Part shown: one piece after another, positions 10,382-21,563 of the stretch
Position numbering within the stretch: the stretch's first letter is position 1
How the letters are laid out: the number at the start of each line of letters is the position of its first letter
Origin: Diplolepis rosae
Lineage: Eukaryota > Arthropoda > Insecta > Hymenoptera > Diplolepididae
DNA length: 64,000 bases
Assembly: GCA_030998225.1 (NCBI GenBank)
Contig: JAPYXD010000308.1
Location: 8,504,001 to 8,568,000 of the forward strand
Reading direction: 5' to 3'
Notes under the pieces: generated by a model
Told to the model about the DNA's origin: nothing
Databases searched by the model: none
Seen by the model: only the letters and a program-made list of their open reading frames with translations
Position numbers and translations under genes: made by a program

Positions 10382-11413
10382 GTGAAATTCGCGTTGCCAC
10401 TAAGAAATAAAGGGAAACCTTCTGTGCCCCGATCCAGCTCCTTTAACGCATCGAGGACGGAACCTACAGCTCTTCCAGAACTGTCCACCTCAGCTGGAGC
10501 AATGCCTAAGCGACGGGGAACGCCTAGAAAGGAATCGGCTCCCAAAAATCACGAAGAAACTTACAAGCCCCAGAGCGAACCAAAAGCAACAAACCTTGAT
10601 GAAAGTTCCTTCGGTAAGAGACTTTCGAGAAGAAAAGGAATTAGTAAGGCCCCTGTGTTGAATGAAAACGCGTCCAGGTATCCATCGTCAGATGACGAAA
10701 ACAGTGATGACTCTGACCCCTCAGGGTTTCGCGAATCCCGTAGAGTTTTACCGAACTTAAGGCAAATCTCGGTAGCAAAAACGAAAGATACTGCTCCTAA
10801 AAGTGCACCCCTTAGATTTCCATTTCCAAGCCCTTGCTTATCTCCATTACAGGACACTTATGTAAATGTCTGGTTTGGACCCAATCATCCACTAAATGTT
10901 TCACGCCCCTCCGATGGACGTCAGACGAACAACTCGGCCGAAATTGAAGCAGCAACCGTAGCAGCTCAACAGGCTCACGAGGTTGGCATCAACAAGCTGA
11001 AGATAAAAACTGATTCAAAGCTTCTGGTAAACAGTGCCACAGGATTGATTCCCAGATGGGAGGCAAACGACTGGAAAACCTACGAGAATAAACCAATTAG
11101 AAACCGATCCAAGTTTGAAAAGATGAAAACAGCCCTAGAACCCTTGGATGTGATTTTGGAACATTTCCCAAGTCATAAAGGAATCCCAGGAAACGAAATG
11201 GCCGATAAATTCGCCAGAGAGGGGATTGAAGTACTACCATCTACCAAGAACAAAGGAGGAGAGATACCTCCTGAACAAATGATCGTTGATATTCTTCCAC
11301 AACCCCCCGACAGCGAAGGCAGCGACGAAACTGATGAAGATATCTCCAAGCAGCACCAGCCCAAGAACAAATTGAGAGAAGATCTACAAAAATTCTCCTC
11401 AAGACTGGATTAA
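10382..11413 (+). CDS. 343-aa frame with a second, cellular-type RNase H1 domain downstream of gypsy pol
   Basis: The first 150 residues are low-complexity, basic and serine-rich (PKRRGTPRKESAPK, then a D/S-rich stretch). About residues 155-280 look like eukaryotic RNase H1: VWFGPNHPLNVS, then GRQTNNSAEIEAATVAAQQA with the catalytic Glu, LKIKTDSKLLVN with the second Asp, and PSHKGIPGNEMADKFAREG with the last Asp and its usual GNExAD setting. The first catalytic Asp, normally in a YTDGAC-type strand, seems replaced (PFPSPCLSPL), so activity is doubtful. The tail is acidic and proline-rich. The normal gypsy order would put integrase here; I find none. Dual RNase H is known for plant Tat and oomycete gypsy lineages; its presence in an insect element is inference needing a search. 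The frame is open, unlike its neighbours. Confidence 0.75.
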   Translation: MKFALPLRNKGKPSVPRSSSFNASRTEPTALPELSTSAGAMPKRRGTPRKESAPKNHEETYKPQSEPKATNLDESSFGKRLSRRKGISKAPVLNENASRYPSSDDENSDDSDPSGFRESRRVLPNLRQISVAKTKDTAPKSAPLRFPFPSPCLSPLQDTYVNVWFGPNHPLNVSRPSDGRQTNNSAEIEAATVAAQQAHEVGINKLKIKTDSKLLVNSATGLIPRWEANDWKTYENKPIRNRSKFEKMKTALEPLDVILEHFPSHKGIPGNEMADKFAREGIEVLPSTKNKGGEIPPEQMIVDILPQPPDSEGSDETDEDISKQHQPKNKLREDLQKFSSRLD

Positions 11414-12046
11414 TCAATGGAAAACCGAGGCCTCTAGGGCCCCAATATTGTTCATGAATCCCTATGGTGGGATCATGAAGACATGCAGAACGATTGTCGA
11501 CCTCCGTGCACCTATGTCTCAGAAAGAGGACACCAAGAATATCTGGAAAACTTAGAAGCTCTCGATCCCTGTGGCGAATATGACGACGTCCAGTTCTCCA
11601 ATAGAGTTAAGAACTTTTTGGAAAAATACGAAAAGGAAATGAGCAAGGAAGCATGCACACCACAAAATTCGGAATCAGCAGCTAGTTCCTATACGAGCCC
11701 AGCGAAAATTTCAGGTGAACCTAGAACTAATAGCTAAACAACCAAACCAACGGAATATTCTGACAATATTTCCGGGGTGGCGAGAAAAAGCATGGTCCGA
11801 TTTAAGGTTGCTCCTGAGGAAATCGAATCTTCCTCTGAGCCCCCAATAATTAGGAAACGCCCCCCCCCCCCCCCGAAGATCCTTGCTCGCGACACCAGCG
11901 GCCCCTGCAACACCAGGAGCCAGGTCAACGCCCTTCACAAGGTCAGTTATCGACCTAGACGGCGGCAGAAAAGATTCAATAGGAAGAGGAGCGAGGATGA
12001 AACCAGTAAAACGGATAAAGGCAAAATAAAAATTGCAGTTTTCTGA
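11414..12046 (+). pseudogene. Low-complexity 3' coding region of the gypsy element
   Basis: Two open segments, 11483-11737 and 11777-12046, continue the composition of the preceding frame: acidic and serine-rich, then basic (RRRQKRFNRKRSEDE). A run of 15 C at 11860-11874 encodes a polyproline stretch (RKRPPPPPK). I recognise no env, integrase or zinc-binding domain. It ends at a stop at 12044-12046, just before the probable LTR. Confidence 0.45.
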
Positions 12047-12840
12047 GTGTCTTGACCAGGTTCAGACCTTAGAATAGTAAAGAATATATTTTTCTTCCAT
12101 CGTGCCCGTCTGCGATCTGGAACGACAGTTTTCAGATTCGGTAGTTGAGTAAAATCGTAAAATTGCCTATCCGAACATTTTACACAAACGTGTCTTGCGG
12201 ACGTAAAAGACAAAAGCTTTCATCTGGACGGAAGCAAATACTATATATAAGATATATTGAAATATATAAAAATATATTTTTAATATATCTGTCTTCGGCG
12301 GACTATTTTAAAGTCCAATGCGTTTGATAAAACGGCAAAAAGGTGCGAGAATCACCGGAAAACTAACACTACCGAATCTCAAAATGGTAGTGATAATTTT
12401 TCTTCAAATATTTAATATTAGAATTAATAGGAAAATTTAACGGTGAAAAGGACGAATTTAAAAGCATTCAGTCCCTTCCCGGTTCAAAGCGAATCGCTCT
12501 TTTTTCTTATTAAAACTAATAGAAAGTGGCAAAACGGTGTTTTTGTGCGCGTATGTAGTGCGCGACTCTGGAATAAGACTCGAGTTGTGTTTTTGAGCAA
12601 CGATTAGTAGAAAATCTCCCCGCCCAGTCTAGGACGAATAAGAAGCACAGGGATAGATCTCTCTTTCACACTCTCCTAGAACTGGTAGAGTTAAGAGAAA
12701 CTTATTGTAAGAACTAACAGGTATCGTTCCAATTGTATCAATATATATATATATTCTCTTTTGCTTACATCTGTGTGGCCAAATAAACCATAGAATTGGA
12801 AACAAGTTTCAATTTATTTTTTTTTATAATTTAAAATTTG
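12047..12840 (+). repeat. Possible 3' LTR or untranslated end of the gypsy element
   Basis: Non-coding. It holds a TATA-like CTATATATAAG near 12240 and an AATAAA at about 12781, followed by T-rich sequence. No second copy is visible upstream of gag, so LTR borders cannot be defined and a solo 5' LTR loss is assumed. The call rests on position only. Confidence 0.35.
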
Positions 12841-12969
12841 GCAGTTTGAAGCCTCTACGGACGAAGCACTCATTCAAAAGGAACTTGGAATTGATACATA
12901 AATTAAATATTTTCATTTGTATTTAAATTAAGTCTTCGTACGTAACAACTACAATAATTGTATTTCTCT

Positions 12970-13435
12970 GCCCCTTGTAGACAAAATGTCTCCTAATTTA
13001 GGTAAAATTCTAAAAAAACAGGTCTTCATACAGTTCATAAAATTAATAATAATGTAAACTCGAATATTATTGAAAAAGGTAAACACATTCTCTAGAAAAA
13101 TAACACAAAGGGAGTAGTCTATCGGCTTGAATGTAGTAATTGTAATGCTGTTTATGTGGGTGAAACCGAAAGAAGAGTCAAAACTTGGATCAAAGAACAT
13201 GAAAATAATATAAGGTTGGCTCCTTCTACAAACTCTGTAATTACTAATCATAGAATTGGTTTCGGACACAATTTCCGATGGGAAGATTACAAGATTCTCA
13301 ATAAAGAATCAAACTATTTTTAAAAAAATGTAGCGGAAATGTTATATATTGAATCTAATAAAAATTATGTTAACGAAAAGAGTGATACAGATAATTTAAA
13401 TTCGATTTACGATAAAATTTTGAAATATATCTAAA
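12970..13435 (+). pseudogene. Penelope-like element C-terminus with GIY-YIG endonuclease
   Basis: From about 12985 the sequence reads SPNLGKILKK, then after a stop near 13095 GVVYRLECSNCNAVYVGETE followed by RRVKTWIKEH. This is the Penelope-type GIY-YIG endonuclease core, with the CxxC before the second Tyr and the conserved Arg and EH. It continues FGHNFRWEDYKILNKESNYF, a stop at about 13321, then AEMLYIESNKNYVNEKSD. The upstream reverse transcriptase is missing, which fits the 5' truncation common in these elements. The endonuclease nicks target DNA for insertion. Related elements lie at 48045-48774 and 49836-52180. Confidence 0.85.
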
Positions 13436-14475
13436 TTCTGTTTCCCTTTCTTATTTACATCATTATCTTGTAGTTTCATTACCTCTACTATTTTCAATTG
13501 GAAATTTAACTGTTTCACCGATAGAGTGTGTTTTCCTTTCATCTGCTTGTAGGATTTTGCCAATATAAGAGGAATATTACATAAAGAATCAATGGATTCC
13601 TTCGACGATCGTTTCTATGAACGAATTGTATTGTGACTCGATCATTATTGGATATTTGGATAGCGTGCATTTCAATGATAACTGTAAGTCTCATTATTCT
13701 TAATAACTTTTTTTTTATAAAATTTGTTTTTCGATTAATGTTTAGTGTGTATACTGTGTATTCATGTCATTATCAGCCCTGAGGAGGACCGAATTCTAGA
13801 TCAAAAGCTCGGCATTGTCTAATAAAGAGGAATTTACAAAACAAATTTTAAAAAACTGAGGACTATTTAATGTCGACTACGAGTGACCACTTCTTCTTTA
13901 CATAATTATAATACGGAGCATATACTTTCTGTAAAAAAATTCATTGACGATTTCAATAATTTCGCACACCTTTCAATGGAAGCTTCTAAAAAAGAGGTCG
14001 AAATTCTCATTGACTAGTCATATCCAAAAGTCGATGACAATTAAAGAAAATTTCGACACCTAATATTTTCCGTGCAGAAGCGTTAATTTCAATCTATTGG
14101 GATCAAATTAATAACTCCCTACTAAAGTAAACTGTAATTGTTTTTTTATGTTTATAATTGGTTTAGATTATTAAATATAATAACGTGGGACATCAGCGTG
14201 CTCAAAATTCAATACTTTTCTGAAATTAGAAAACTTTTATGTGTGCCCAAGATGCAGATTACACTCATTTGATTCTGCTTGGATAGGTTTAGCAAAGCAA
14301 TCTGACACTCAGTGTACGATCGCGTTCATACTCAGCGATGATGCTGAAGAGTGAGGTGCTCAATGTAAAGTCCGGTTGTAAGGAATGCAAGAAATTAATT
14401 CATGCATAGTATTAGACACTTGCATATTATCACTTATACATACAATCGCACGCTTAAACGCTTTGAAACCGCATT
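13436..14475. other. Non-coding stretch with a Penelope tail-like motif
   Basis: At 13778-13815 CCCTGAGGAGGACCGAATTC and the following AAAGCTCGGC resemble the CTGATGAGGACTC..GAGTCGAAAC tail of Penelope-like elements (compare 47301-47350). This probably belongs to the element ending at 13435. The rest shows no gene. Confidence 0.4.
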
Positions 14476-15285
14476 ATGTATGCTTTTTTTTGGTACCCAA
14501 GCGATGCAAGGTCTGGGCGTCCTAGCACATCCATCACTGATGAAAATGTGGAAAAAATTAAAACAATTGTGCTTGCTAATCACAGAATCATTATTAGAGA
14601 GGTTGCTGAAGGAAAAGGAATTTCATACGGCTCCTGCGAAGCAATTTTTACTAATGTTTTGAACATAAAACGAGTGGCAACTAAATTTCTTCCAAAACTG
14701 TTTAATTTTCAATGAAAAGGAAAGCATCGCTCAACAATCGCTAAAAAAAAGGTTGGCTAAAATCGCTGACAAGCCCGACTTGTTCAAACGCGTCATAACT
14801 GGTGACGAAACGTGTGTATATGGCTACGACATTGAAATGAAGGCCCAATCGTCCCAATGGAAGTTTTCTGAGAAGCCAAGACCGAAAAGAGCACGCCAAG
14901 TCTGGTCAAATGTGAAGGTCCTGTTAACCGTTTTCTTCGACCATAATGGTATTGTTTATTACGAATTCCTACCACCAGGCTGTACCGTCAAGAGAGAGTA
15001 CTATCTTCAAGTTTTACGCAATTTACCTGAGGGGATCCGGAGAAAACGACTTGAACTTTGGAGAGACAACTCGTGAATTTTGCACCATGACAACGCACTG
15101 GCACACACTGTGTTACTCATCAAACAGTTCTTGGCGAAACACAAAACCGTTGTGATGCCGCAATCAACCTATTCTCCTATTCCCCAAACTCAAACGCACA
15201 CTCAAAGGACAACGTTTTTCAACTATAAATGAGATAAAGGCGAAATCGCAGGCCGAGCTCAAGGCGATACCTAAAGAGGTGTTAT
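14476..15285 (+). pseudogene. Mariner transposase, frameshifted, with part of the catalytic triad
   Basis: The reading begins at about 14505 with ARSGRPSTSITDENVEKIKT, IREVAEGKGISYGSCEAIFT and KRVATKFLPKLFNF (helix-turn-helix and linker). A break at 14713 is followed by DLFKRVITGDETCVYGYDIE with the first catalytic Asp. Next come AQSSQWKFSEKPRPKRARQV, LLTVFFDHNGIVYYEFLPPG and, after a stop near 15076, LHHDNALAHTVLLIKQFLAK with the second Asp. The third Asp region is degraded (QSTYSPIPQTQT, missing PDLAPxDF). Inverted ends were not identified. It belongs to the group related to the SETMAR transposase domain. Confidence 0.85.
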
Positions 15286-15319
15286 ATAGTGTATATAATA
15301 TATCAAAGTGATAATTCTA

Positions 15320-16097
15320 CACAGTGTGTCTCAAAATAACCGAACTTTATATTTAAATCATACAACATGCATCACCATCTATTGAAAATTTGCAGCATTA
15401 AAAAGATACATTCATCCTCTTTTAAACGCACCTAAATTCATGTAAATGGGAGGACAGATGTGAAAGTTACAGCCATTTCAACAAAAGAAAAACTATTTCT
15501 ATATAAACAAAACAAAAATGGAACAAAGAGCAAATATAAAATTTTGTGTTAAACTTGAAAACAAATTCGCTGAGGCATGCGAATTGATGAAAAAAGTTTA
15601 TGGTGATGATTGTATGAGTCGTACTTAAGTTTATACGTGGTTTACTGTTTACTGTACAATCTACACAATATTAACTGAAGATTTGGGTAAAAGAAAGGTC
15701 TTTGCACGTTTTGTTCCACATCAGTTAAATGCACCACCTCACAAGACCAAAAAATTCAACGAATTTTTGATGAAAAAACAGATTTATGTCATGGATTACC
15801 CTCCGTATTCGCCGGATCTATCACCGTGTGACTATTTTCTGTTCCCAAAACTAAAAACTGTACTGAATGGAGCTTTTTACGATGACGTTCCAACCATTCA
15901 ATCAGCTGTGACACAGGTGCTAATAAAACATCCCAAAAACCGAGTTTAAAAAGTCTATGGATAAATTGGTTGATCGTTCCAAACGTTGTATTCAGTCTAA
16001 TGGAACCTATTTTGAATAAATAATAACTTTCAAAGATAATATAATGTGTATCTTATTCAATATCCAAAAAGTTCGTTTATCTTTGGGAAACACTGTG
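15320..16097 (+). mobile_element. Mariner with intact inverted ends and deleted transposase
   Basis: The left end CACAGTGTGTCTCAAAATAA (from 15320, preceded by TA) pairs with the reverse complement of the right end at 16097, CACAGTGTTTCCCAAAGATA. Both continue into ACGAACTTT or CCGAACTTT. The transposase starts at 15518 (MEQRANIKFCVKLENKFAEA) and stops after CMSRT at about 15629. The C-terminal part (15670-15949) has LNAPPHKTKKFNEFLMKKQI and DYPPYSPDLSPCDYFLFPKL, with the third catalytic Asp. The middle, including the first Asp, is deleted. The right TA is now CA. Confidence 0.88.
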
Positions 16098-16531
16098 CAG
16101 GCCCTTGTCTCCACGTTGAAATTCAGCAATATATTTCACCATATAACAATCATTAATGAAGATGTCAATTCAAATTCACGTTTTTGATGTTTTTTTTTTT
16201 GCTCAAATGTTCGAAAAATAGAGGTTTCATTGCACTGCGAGTTCAAAAAATGTGAAGTATTTAGAGGAAAGGAACTTTATACTGATACTCATAGGCTCGC
16301 GCTCATTGTATAGCCCCTCTCCTTTGCCAGTCGTTCTCTTATCTAAGATACCTTCCCTTCCTCGTGAATGAGCTACATGGGTGATCACTAGACTTTTTTA
16401 ACAGGGCCTACAGTTTGAGGTGGGATCCAAACCACCAGTCTCGTTGTTCTCGGTGCGAATATTTATATTAATCTAATAATTTTGTAGTGTAAATAATCTA
16501 TATATATATATATGAATAATAAATAAAATAC
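16098..16531. other. No gene seen; probable intron of the zinc-finger gene
   Basis: Contains a T run near 16190 and a TA microsatellite at 16500-16513. By position it would be intron following the exon that ends at 16532 on the minus strand. I could not find the next exon. Confidence 0.4.
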
Positions 16532-17013
16532 CTTGTGTCGCCTCATATTGGCTCCATTAGAGAATTTCATATTGCAAACATCGCATTCAAACATTTTTCT
16601 GAGAGATCGATGATCGGGGTGTCCTTCATCGCCATCGTTATCGTTTTCGGTTCCTTCGATGCCTTCCGTGATTTCGCCTCCATCACTAATAATAAGGCAC
16701 TGATCTTGATGTATGCGAAATGCAGTTTTGTTTATCGTTTCATAATTTTCACAACGTTCACACCTAAAAAAATATTTTCTTGTAGTATAGATTCTAATTT
16801 AAATATCACTTTTAAATAAAAAAATAATAATTTTGACCTGAAAATAGGTACTGCACAATCACTACTATCATAATTTGTATTCAAAGTAACTTCGCTGTCC
16901 GGGTCTAATGCTTCATCGTTCTTCTGAAGTAAGGCATCTCCAGCTTCAACATGTAAAGAGGAATGAGAATCTAGCTCGTTTTCCTCAGCACCACCGTCAA
17001 CTCCATTTGACAT
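16532..17013 (-). CDS. C2H2 zinc-finger protein, first two coding exons (partial)
   Basis: On the minus strand an ATG at 17011-17013 opens MSNGVDGGAEENELDSHSSL, an acidic 58-codon exon ending at 16838 (CAG then GT). After a 74-bp intron ending TTTTTTTAG, exon 2 runs 16763-16532. The junction codon restores frame (exon 1 is 176 nt, exon 2 is 232 nt, 136 codons in total). Exon 2 encodes CERCENYETINKTAFRIHQD QC (C-x2-C...H-x3-C), an acidic linker GIEGTENDNDGDEGHPDH, then FECDVCNMKFSNGANMRRHK, a C2H2 finger cut at its first His by a GTATTT donor. The rest of the gene must lie to the left. The role is inferred to be DNA binding or transcription; no specific family member is recognised. Both exons are undamaged. 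Confidence 0.68.
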
Positions 17014-18474
17014 TGTAAAAGAAAGAAGTACTAGTTTGAATTCTTCATTTATTCTGCAGCTGAAACAATAAATTCGACTCCATTTCATTATATTGATAAG
17101 CGCTATAAAAATAAAACTCGGTGAAAATAAAATGAAATTCGCACTATGTAGGTATAGGAATCTAGAATTAGTATGTATGAAATAGGAGTATAATATTATA
17201 TAATATAATATTATATAATATATAGAACTTTTCAAATAATTTCTGTGTTCTTGATAGGGGCTTTGAAAATTGATGCTTATGGATAGAAATCTTGAAAAGC
17301 TGCTGTACGTGCACGTACTATTACTGCGTTAAACTGTACAAGACGAATCCAGCTTTTATTTGAGACAAATGCCGTCCCATTACGGTAAAAATGAAACGCT
17401 ACATTTTTTTGACAATAGCGAAGTTTAAAAAAACTACGGTCGCTTCCTATTGCGAAACGGACATAGGGTCTTGCATGTTTTTATTCTGTATGCAAATAAA
17501 CATTTAAAATTAAAATAATAGTAATGTAGACAGTTTTTGAAGACATAATAATTTTCTAAAACGTTACGTTTCCAACGGAAAGTCATCGAATTAAAAAATT
17601 CTGCTTTATTAAAAGGTACCCTAACAAGGTAACGCTAGGTTACGCTACTTTTTCCTTGGATAAATACTCTCCCCGATGAAACCAAGGGAAAAGATGGAAT
17701 TTATGACCAGTTACGAGAAAAACGCATGTCAAGAATTTCAAGCAGCTGTTTATCGAGCTTACGTAAAGATTTTTTGAAGTACGGATAGCTCATCTGGTAG
17801 AGCTCTTGTCTTATAGGCGTAAGACTGCGCGCTTGAGTCTTGCTGGCCTTAAATTTTTATTATTTACCCAAATGCTTCTTTAATCCATTTAATAATGCCA
17901 GTTGATACATATTTAATAATTATTTTATAATAAAATTTTATTTTTCGTTTTTTTATTATCTCTCATTTAGAAAAATGTAAAGTTTATTGAAATTCTTTAA
18001 TTTTCAATAATTTTTCGTATTTATAGTTTCAAATCATATTAGGAACAATGTTTTATTTTTCTATAGTTTGTAGAGAACATTTTAATTTGTATTCTACATT
18101 GACTTTTTCGTATGAAACACTTTCTTCTTGATTAAATTTTTAAATACTAAAAACTGTTACAGAATAAAGAGTTTCAATCAAATGTACGATTCCCCAAATA
18201 AGACATAATAAAAATACGAATAAGAGAATTTTCACTTAAAATTAATAATTATTAAATATTACCCAACTTTGCCGCTGACCACGTTGAATAGCTAAACGTT
18301 TTAGAGTTACTATTAGTAAGAAAAAATTTAAGTCACACTTTTTTATTTTTCAGATAGCCGTTATTTCTTTTGAAGTATTTGCTCCTGTAAGAGGATTTTT
18401 TTGTTTTTTGGCGCACAAATCGCATTAAGTAACAGAAAACGAGATTTGCCAATTCTTTCATCCCCGTCTAGATA
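17014..18474. other. Upstream region of the zinc-finger gene and non-coding sequence
   Basis: 17185-17225 is a palindromic TATAATATTATA block. A tRNA-like segment at 17780-17850 is listed separately. From 17870 to 18400 the sequence is AT-rich with no gene. A promoter for the minus-strand gene would be expected here but no element is clear enough to call. Confidence 0.4.
17780..17850 (+). repeat. tRNA-like sequence
   Basis: GGATAGCTCATCTGGTAGAG (about 17783-17802) is a near-ideal tRNA D arm and A box, with GCTC and GAGC pairing. It is followed by an anticodon-like stem GTCTTA...TAAGAC with a loop of the wrong size. The B box region GCTTGAGTCTTGC is degraded. A tRNA pseudogene or SINE head is likely; a working tRNA is unlikely. 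Confidence 0.5.
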
Positions 18475-18648
18475 TAATGGTGCTGTCCTTTAAACGCGCA
18501 AAACTGTACATGACCATTTGGAGTTGAATTCATAGCCAATCATAAAACTTGTTTACCTGGTTTTCAAAGATCTGGGTTTCGATAGGATCTTCAGTTGAAA
18601 TTAACAGACAGTCTGCAGTTTTGCGCGTGCATGGCGCAGCACCATAAT
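18475..18648. mobile_element. MITE, about 174 bp
   Basis: The left end ATGGTGCTGTCCTTTAAACG then CGCAAAACTG matches the reverse complement of the right end, ATGGTGCTGCGCCATGCACG then CGCAAAACTG, giving inverted repeats of about 30 bp with a diverged middle. There is no coding capacity. The target duplication is not clear, so the superfamily is not assigned. Confidence 0.6.
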
Positions 18649-20790
18649 AAGGCTAAAAAAAATTTAGTCAAAGTATATGTACATCTGGTATTTCAGCTCA
18701 ATGATACTCACAGATATAAGTCATACAATTTTAAGTTCAATAACTAATACTTTAAATAAAATAACTTACAAAATAAGTTAGAGAAATTACCATTGTCAAT
18801 AGGAATGGCCGAGGAAGAAAGAAAAACTTATATTCCGCAAATAAAGATTTTATTAACTGAAATAGTGATTTGTGAAAACTTTCATCGAAAGTAGTAAAAT
18901 TATTGCATGTAGGGTAGACAAAATGCTATTGTTTCTTGTGTCAATGAAATAGTCGCGCTGAGGACAAACAAAATACCATTAAAGTTTGTCGCGAAAGAAA
19001 TTAATTTCAACAGAGCGAAAAGAATTCTGCTCAAGTAATCTGCCTTAAGTAAATCCTGGAAAATGTGTATTTGACAATATTACACATAAAATTTCCAAAA
19101 CTAAGCAAAGCCAAAATTAAAGAAGGAATTTTTATTGGGCCTCAAATTCGTAAGCTTATTAATAGTTTAAAATTTGAAAATGACTTGACTGATGTTGAAA
19201 AAAACTAGTTCTCCATAACGAACGTGATTCGAAATTTCTTAGGTAATTACAAATCTAAGTATTACAAGCGATAAGTGAATCATATTTCAACACTTCCGAG
19301 GCATGAATATGAATTATAATCGTTAAAATTTGTTCCATTACCAATCATCACTTTCGGTGTTGCTTTTGAAACAAACTTATAAAACAGATTTTATAGTCAG
19401 GCGCCAGATAAACTTTGGGTAATGCTTTAATGCAAATCAAGATTTCTAAAAATAAAGAAAAGCTAACGCATCTTGGCTAACTTAGTCCCAAAAATGGAAA
19501 AGGGTAAAGGGGATGTTTCAAAATGAAAATTGTCTTATTTATACTTTCTGATCAAGAAAAAAAATGTACCAATTTAAAAATACTTTATAGATTTATTATA
19601 TATTAACTATATGTTAAATTTAAAGTTTCCTCGATACTTTTTGTGCGTGAAACTAGAAAAACGTGTCTACCAACCGGCCTTAATTAAAAATTGAATATTA
19701 TTAAACAAAAAGTCATTTAAAACTTTTCTATTATTTTTTTCTAATATTCTACTATTGAGACCTATAACATATTCTTGTTCATCGAAATCGGTCCAGCCAT
19801 TCTCGAGAAAAATTAAATTTTCGATTTTATTTCTAACCCCTATAATTACCATAAACATTATTTATTAGATATAATATTTTGGGGAATATATTCTTACATC
19901 AATGGCAACTTATTGTAAAAATATCAGCCACATCTGAGCGGGGCAGCATATACGTGCTTTTCCTGCTATGCCCTTCCGAGCTTTAGAATGCAGTAAGTTT
20001 TTGGGTCCGTCAAGCATCATATCTCGTGCCCTCTCTCTATTGGTTTAATTAGAATAGACTGTTTGATCGATGATCATCCTTTAAAAGGAATATTGTTAAT
20101 TTATACATAATTTTTGGAAATTTCATTTGGTTTTTCTTTATTCCGGATAACGCGCTAATGTTTTAATGTTCAATCAAGAAATATATATAACTTTCCTTCT
20201 GCCATTTTTCACCAGGGTTTGAGGCTTTATTATTCTTAAAAAGTGGTTACTTATTTATGATTTCATAATAGCGTTTCCAACGCTAACGACTACTTTTTTC
20301 CATCATTCTGGTAATTATCGGATACCATCTCGAAAAAACAATGCGTCTTTGGAGGCGATCCACGTATCGATGAAAGCAGAAAACCGCAAATGACGAGAAT
20401 TTGGCTCGAAAACTGATATCTTCGAACAAGAATAAATTTATGGTGCAAAACACAAATTCACTAATGTGGTCTGTCGTTATGTTGACAGGTGTCCAAGCTT
20501 ACTGTTTGGCATTTTTGACCTGCCTATTTCGACCAGCATTTATCGCTGCAGCCATCTATCCTAAAACGGCGGTATCAAAGTTTTAACCCAATATTTTGTA
20601 CGATAAACGAAAAAACCTTTTTTATCGCTTTATCATGATTTTTCTATTTTTCAGAGCCCAATGGTACCCGTTCCCTCATCTGATCAAGCTGATATTTCAG
20701 ATTACTTTTTCATCGAATTGAAACAAACTGGAGAAGGGGGGGGGGGGGTGTCAGCGCAAGAATTCTTCAAAATAATTATGCAAGGAGTAA
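18649..20790. other. Mostly non-coding; one mobile-element protein fragment
   Basis: Apart from the fragment at 19092-19290 I see no gene. Reading frames at 19667-19858 and 20401-20586 are short and without family features. A run of 13 G lies at 20736-20748. Confidence 0.4.
19092..19290 (+). pseudogene. Fragment of a recurrent arthropod mobile-element protein (LADYCW family), middle part
   Basis: The frame reads LSKAKIKEGIFIGPQIRKLI, NSLKFENDLTDVEKN, a stop, then FSITNVIRNFLGNYKSKYYK. I recognise the pattern KIKEGIFxGPQIRxL...FLGNxK from an unnamed protein family repeated many times in ants, aphids and Hydra. Its C-terminal end carries the LADYCW motif seen here at 33250. Function is unknown to me; its copy number suggests association with a transposon. 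Confidence 0.6.
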
Positions 20791-20794
20791 ATAA

Positions 20795-21285
20795 GAGCCA
20801 CCCTAATGTATACCTAGATAACTCCCAGATAACGAAGCATGCAAAATATTCAATACCTTCATGGATCGCTAAGATATGCCTGTCAAACCGGTCGAATATT
20901 TACCGAGCCAAGGTTATGCTCTGCATTTGGTGGGACCAGTTCGGTGTGGTATATTATGAGTTTTTGAAACCGAGTATAACCATCACGAGGGGATCGGTAT
21001 CGAACGCAATTGATGCCTTTGAGCCAAAAATTGAAGGAGAAACGGCCACAGTACCAAGAAAGACACAACAAAGATATCCCCCAGTATGACAATCCTCGGC
21101 CACATGTCGCAAGACCTATCAAGACATACTTGAAAACGCTGAATTGGGAGGTCGTAACCAACTCACCGTACTTTCTAGACTTTGCTCCTTTCGACTACCA
21201 TTTGTTTCGATCGATCGCACACGGACTGGCTCATCAGCATTTCTGCTCTTATAAAGAAGTTAAGAAATGGATCGATGAGTGAATG
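20795..21285 (+). pseudogene. Irritans-like mariner transposase, C-terminal half, decayed
   Basis: AKVMLCIWWDQFGVVYYEFL (about 20905-20965) is the conserved core before the second catalytic Asp. DNPRPHVARPIKTYLKTLNW and DFAPFDYHLFRSIAHGLAHQ (about 21090-21240) hold the second and third Asp regions, in another frame after a shift near 21040. The frame stops at VKKWIDE, short of the usual C-terminus. N-terminus and inverted ends are not found. Confidence 0.85.
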
Positions 21286-21563
21286 AATAATATAAAAAAT
21301 AAACAATAATAGAAAGAGGCAGTGTTTCTCGCTCTGAAGTAACGTAAGAAGCATCTAAGTATGAGAAGTGAAAGTACGCGCGATCTGTGGGTTACCCCCT
21401 TTAGACCGCGATGTACTACTGGGGTTACCCAACCGAGCCACTACAAATAGCGCAAATTTTCTTTATAAAATGTATAATGAATGAAAAATACGGAAGTTTT
21501 TCTGGCTTCCTGTAAAAAACAAAAAATAAGGGTTGCCCCCTTTTGGACGCCAGCCATTTTTTT

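Noticed and set aside
10360..11370. Minus-strand open frames opposite the gypsy 3' region (10360-10545, 10561-10857, 11173-11370)
   Set aside because: They are complements of the coding frame with RNase H1 features; their own translations show no family motif.
12047..12840. A defined 3' LTR for the gypsy element
   Set aside because: No 5' partner was found, so borders cannot be set; kept only as a low-confidence entry.
16732..17235. 167-codon minus-strand frame read straight through
   Set aside because: It crosses a splice donor and acceptor. The spliced model keeps two zinc fingers in frame and explains the sequence better.
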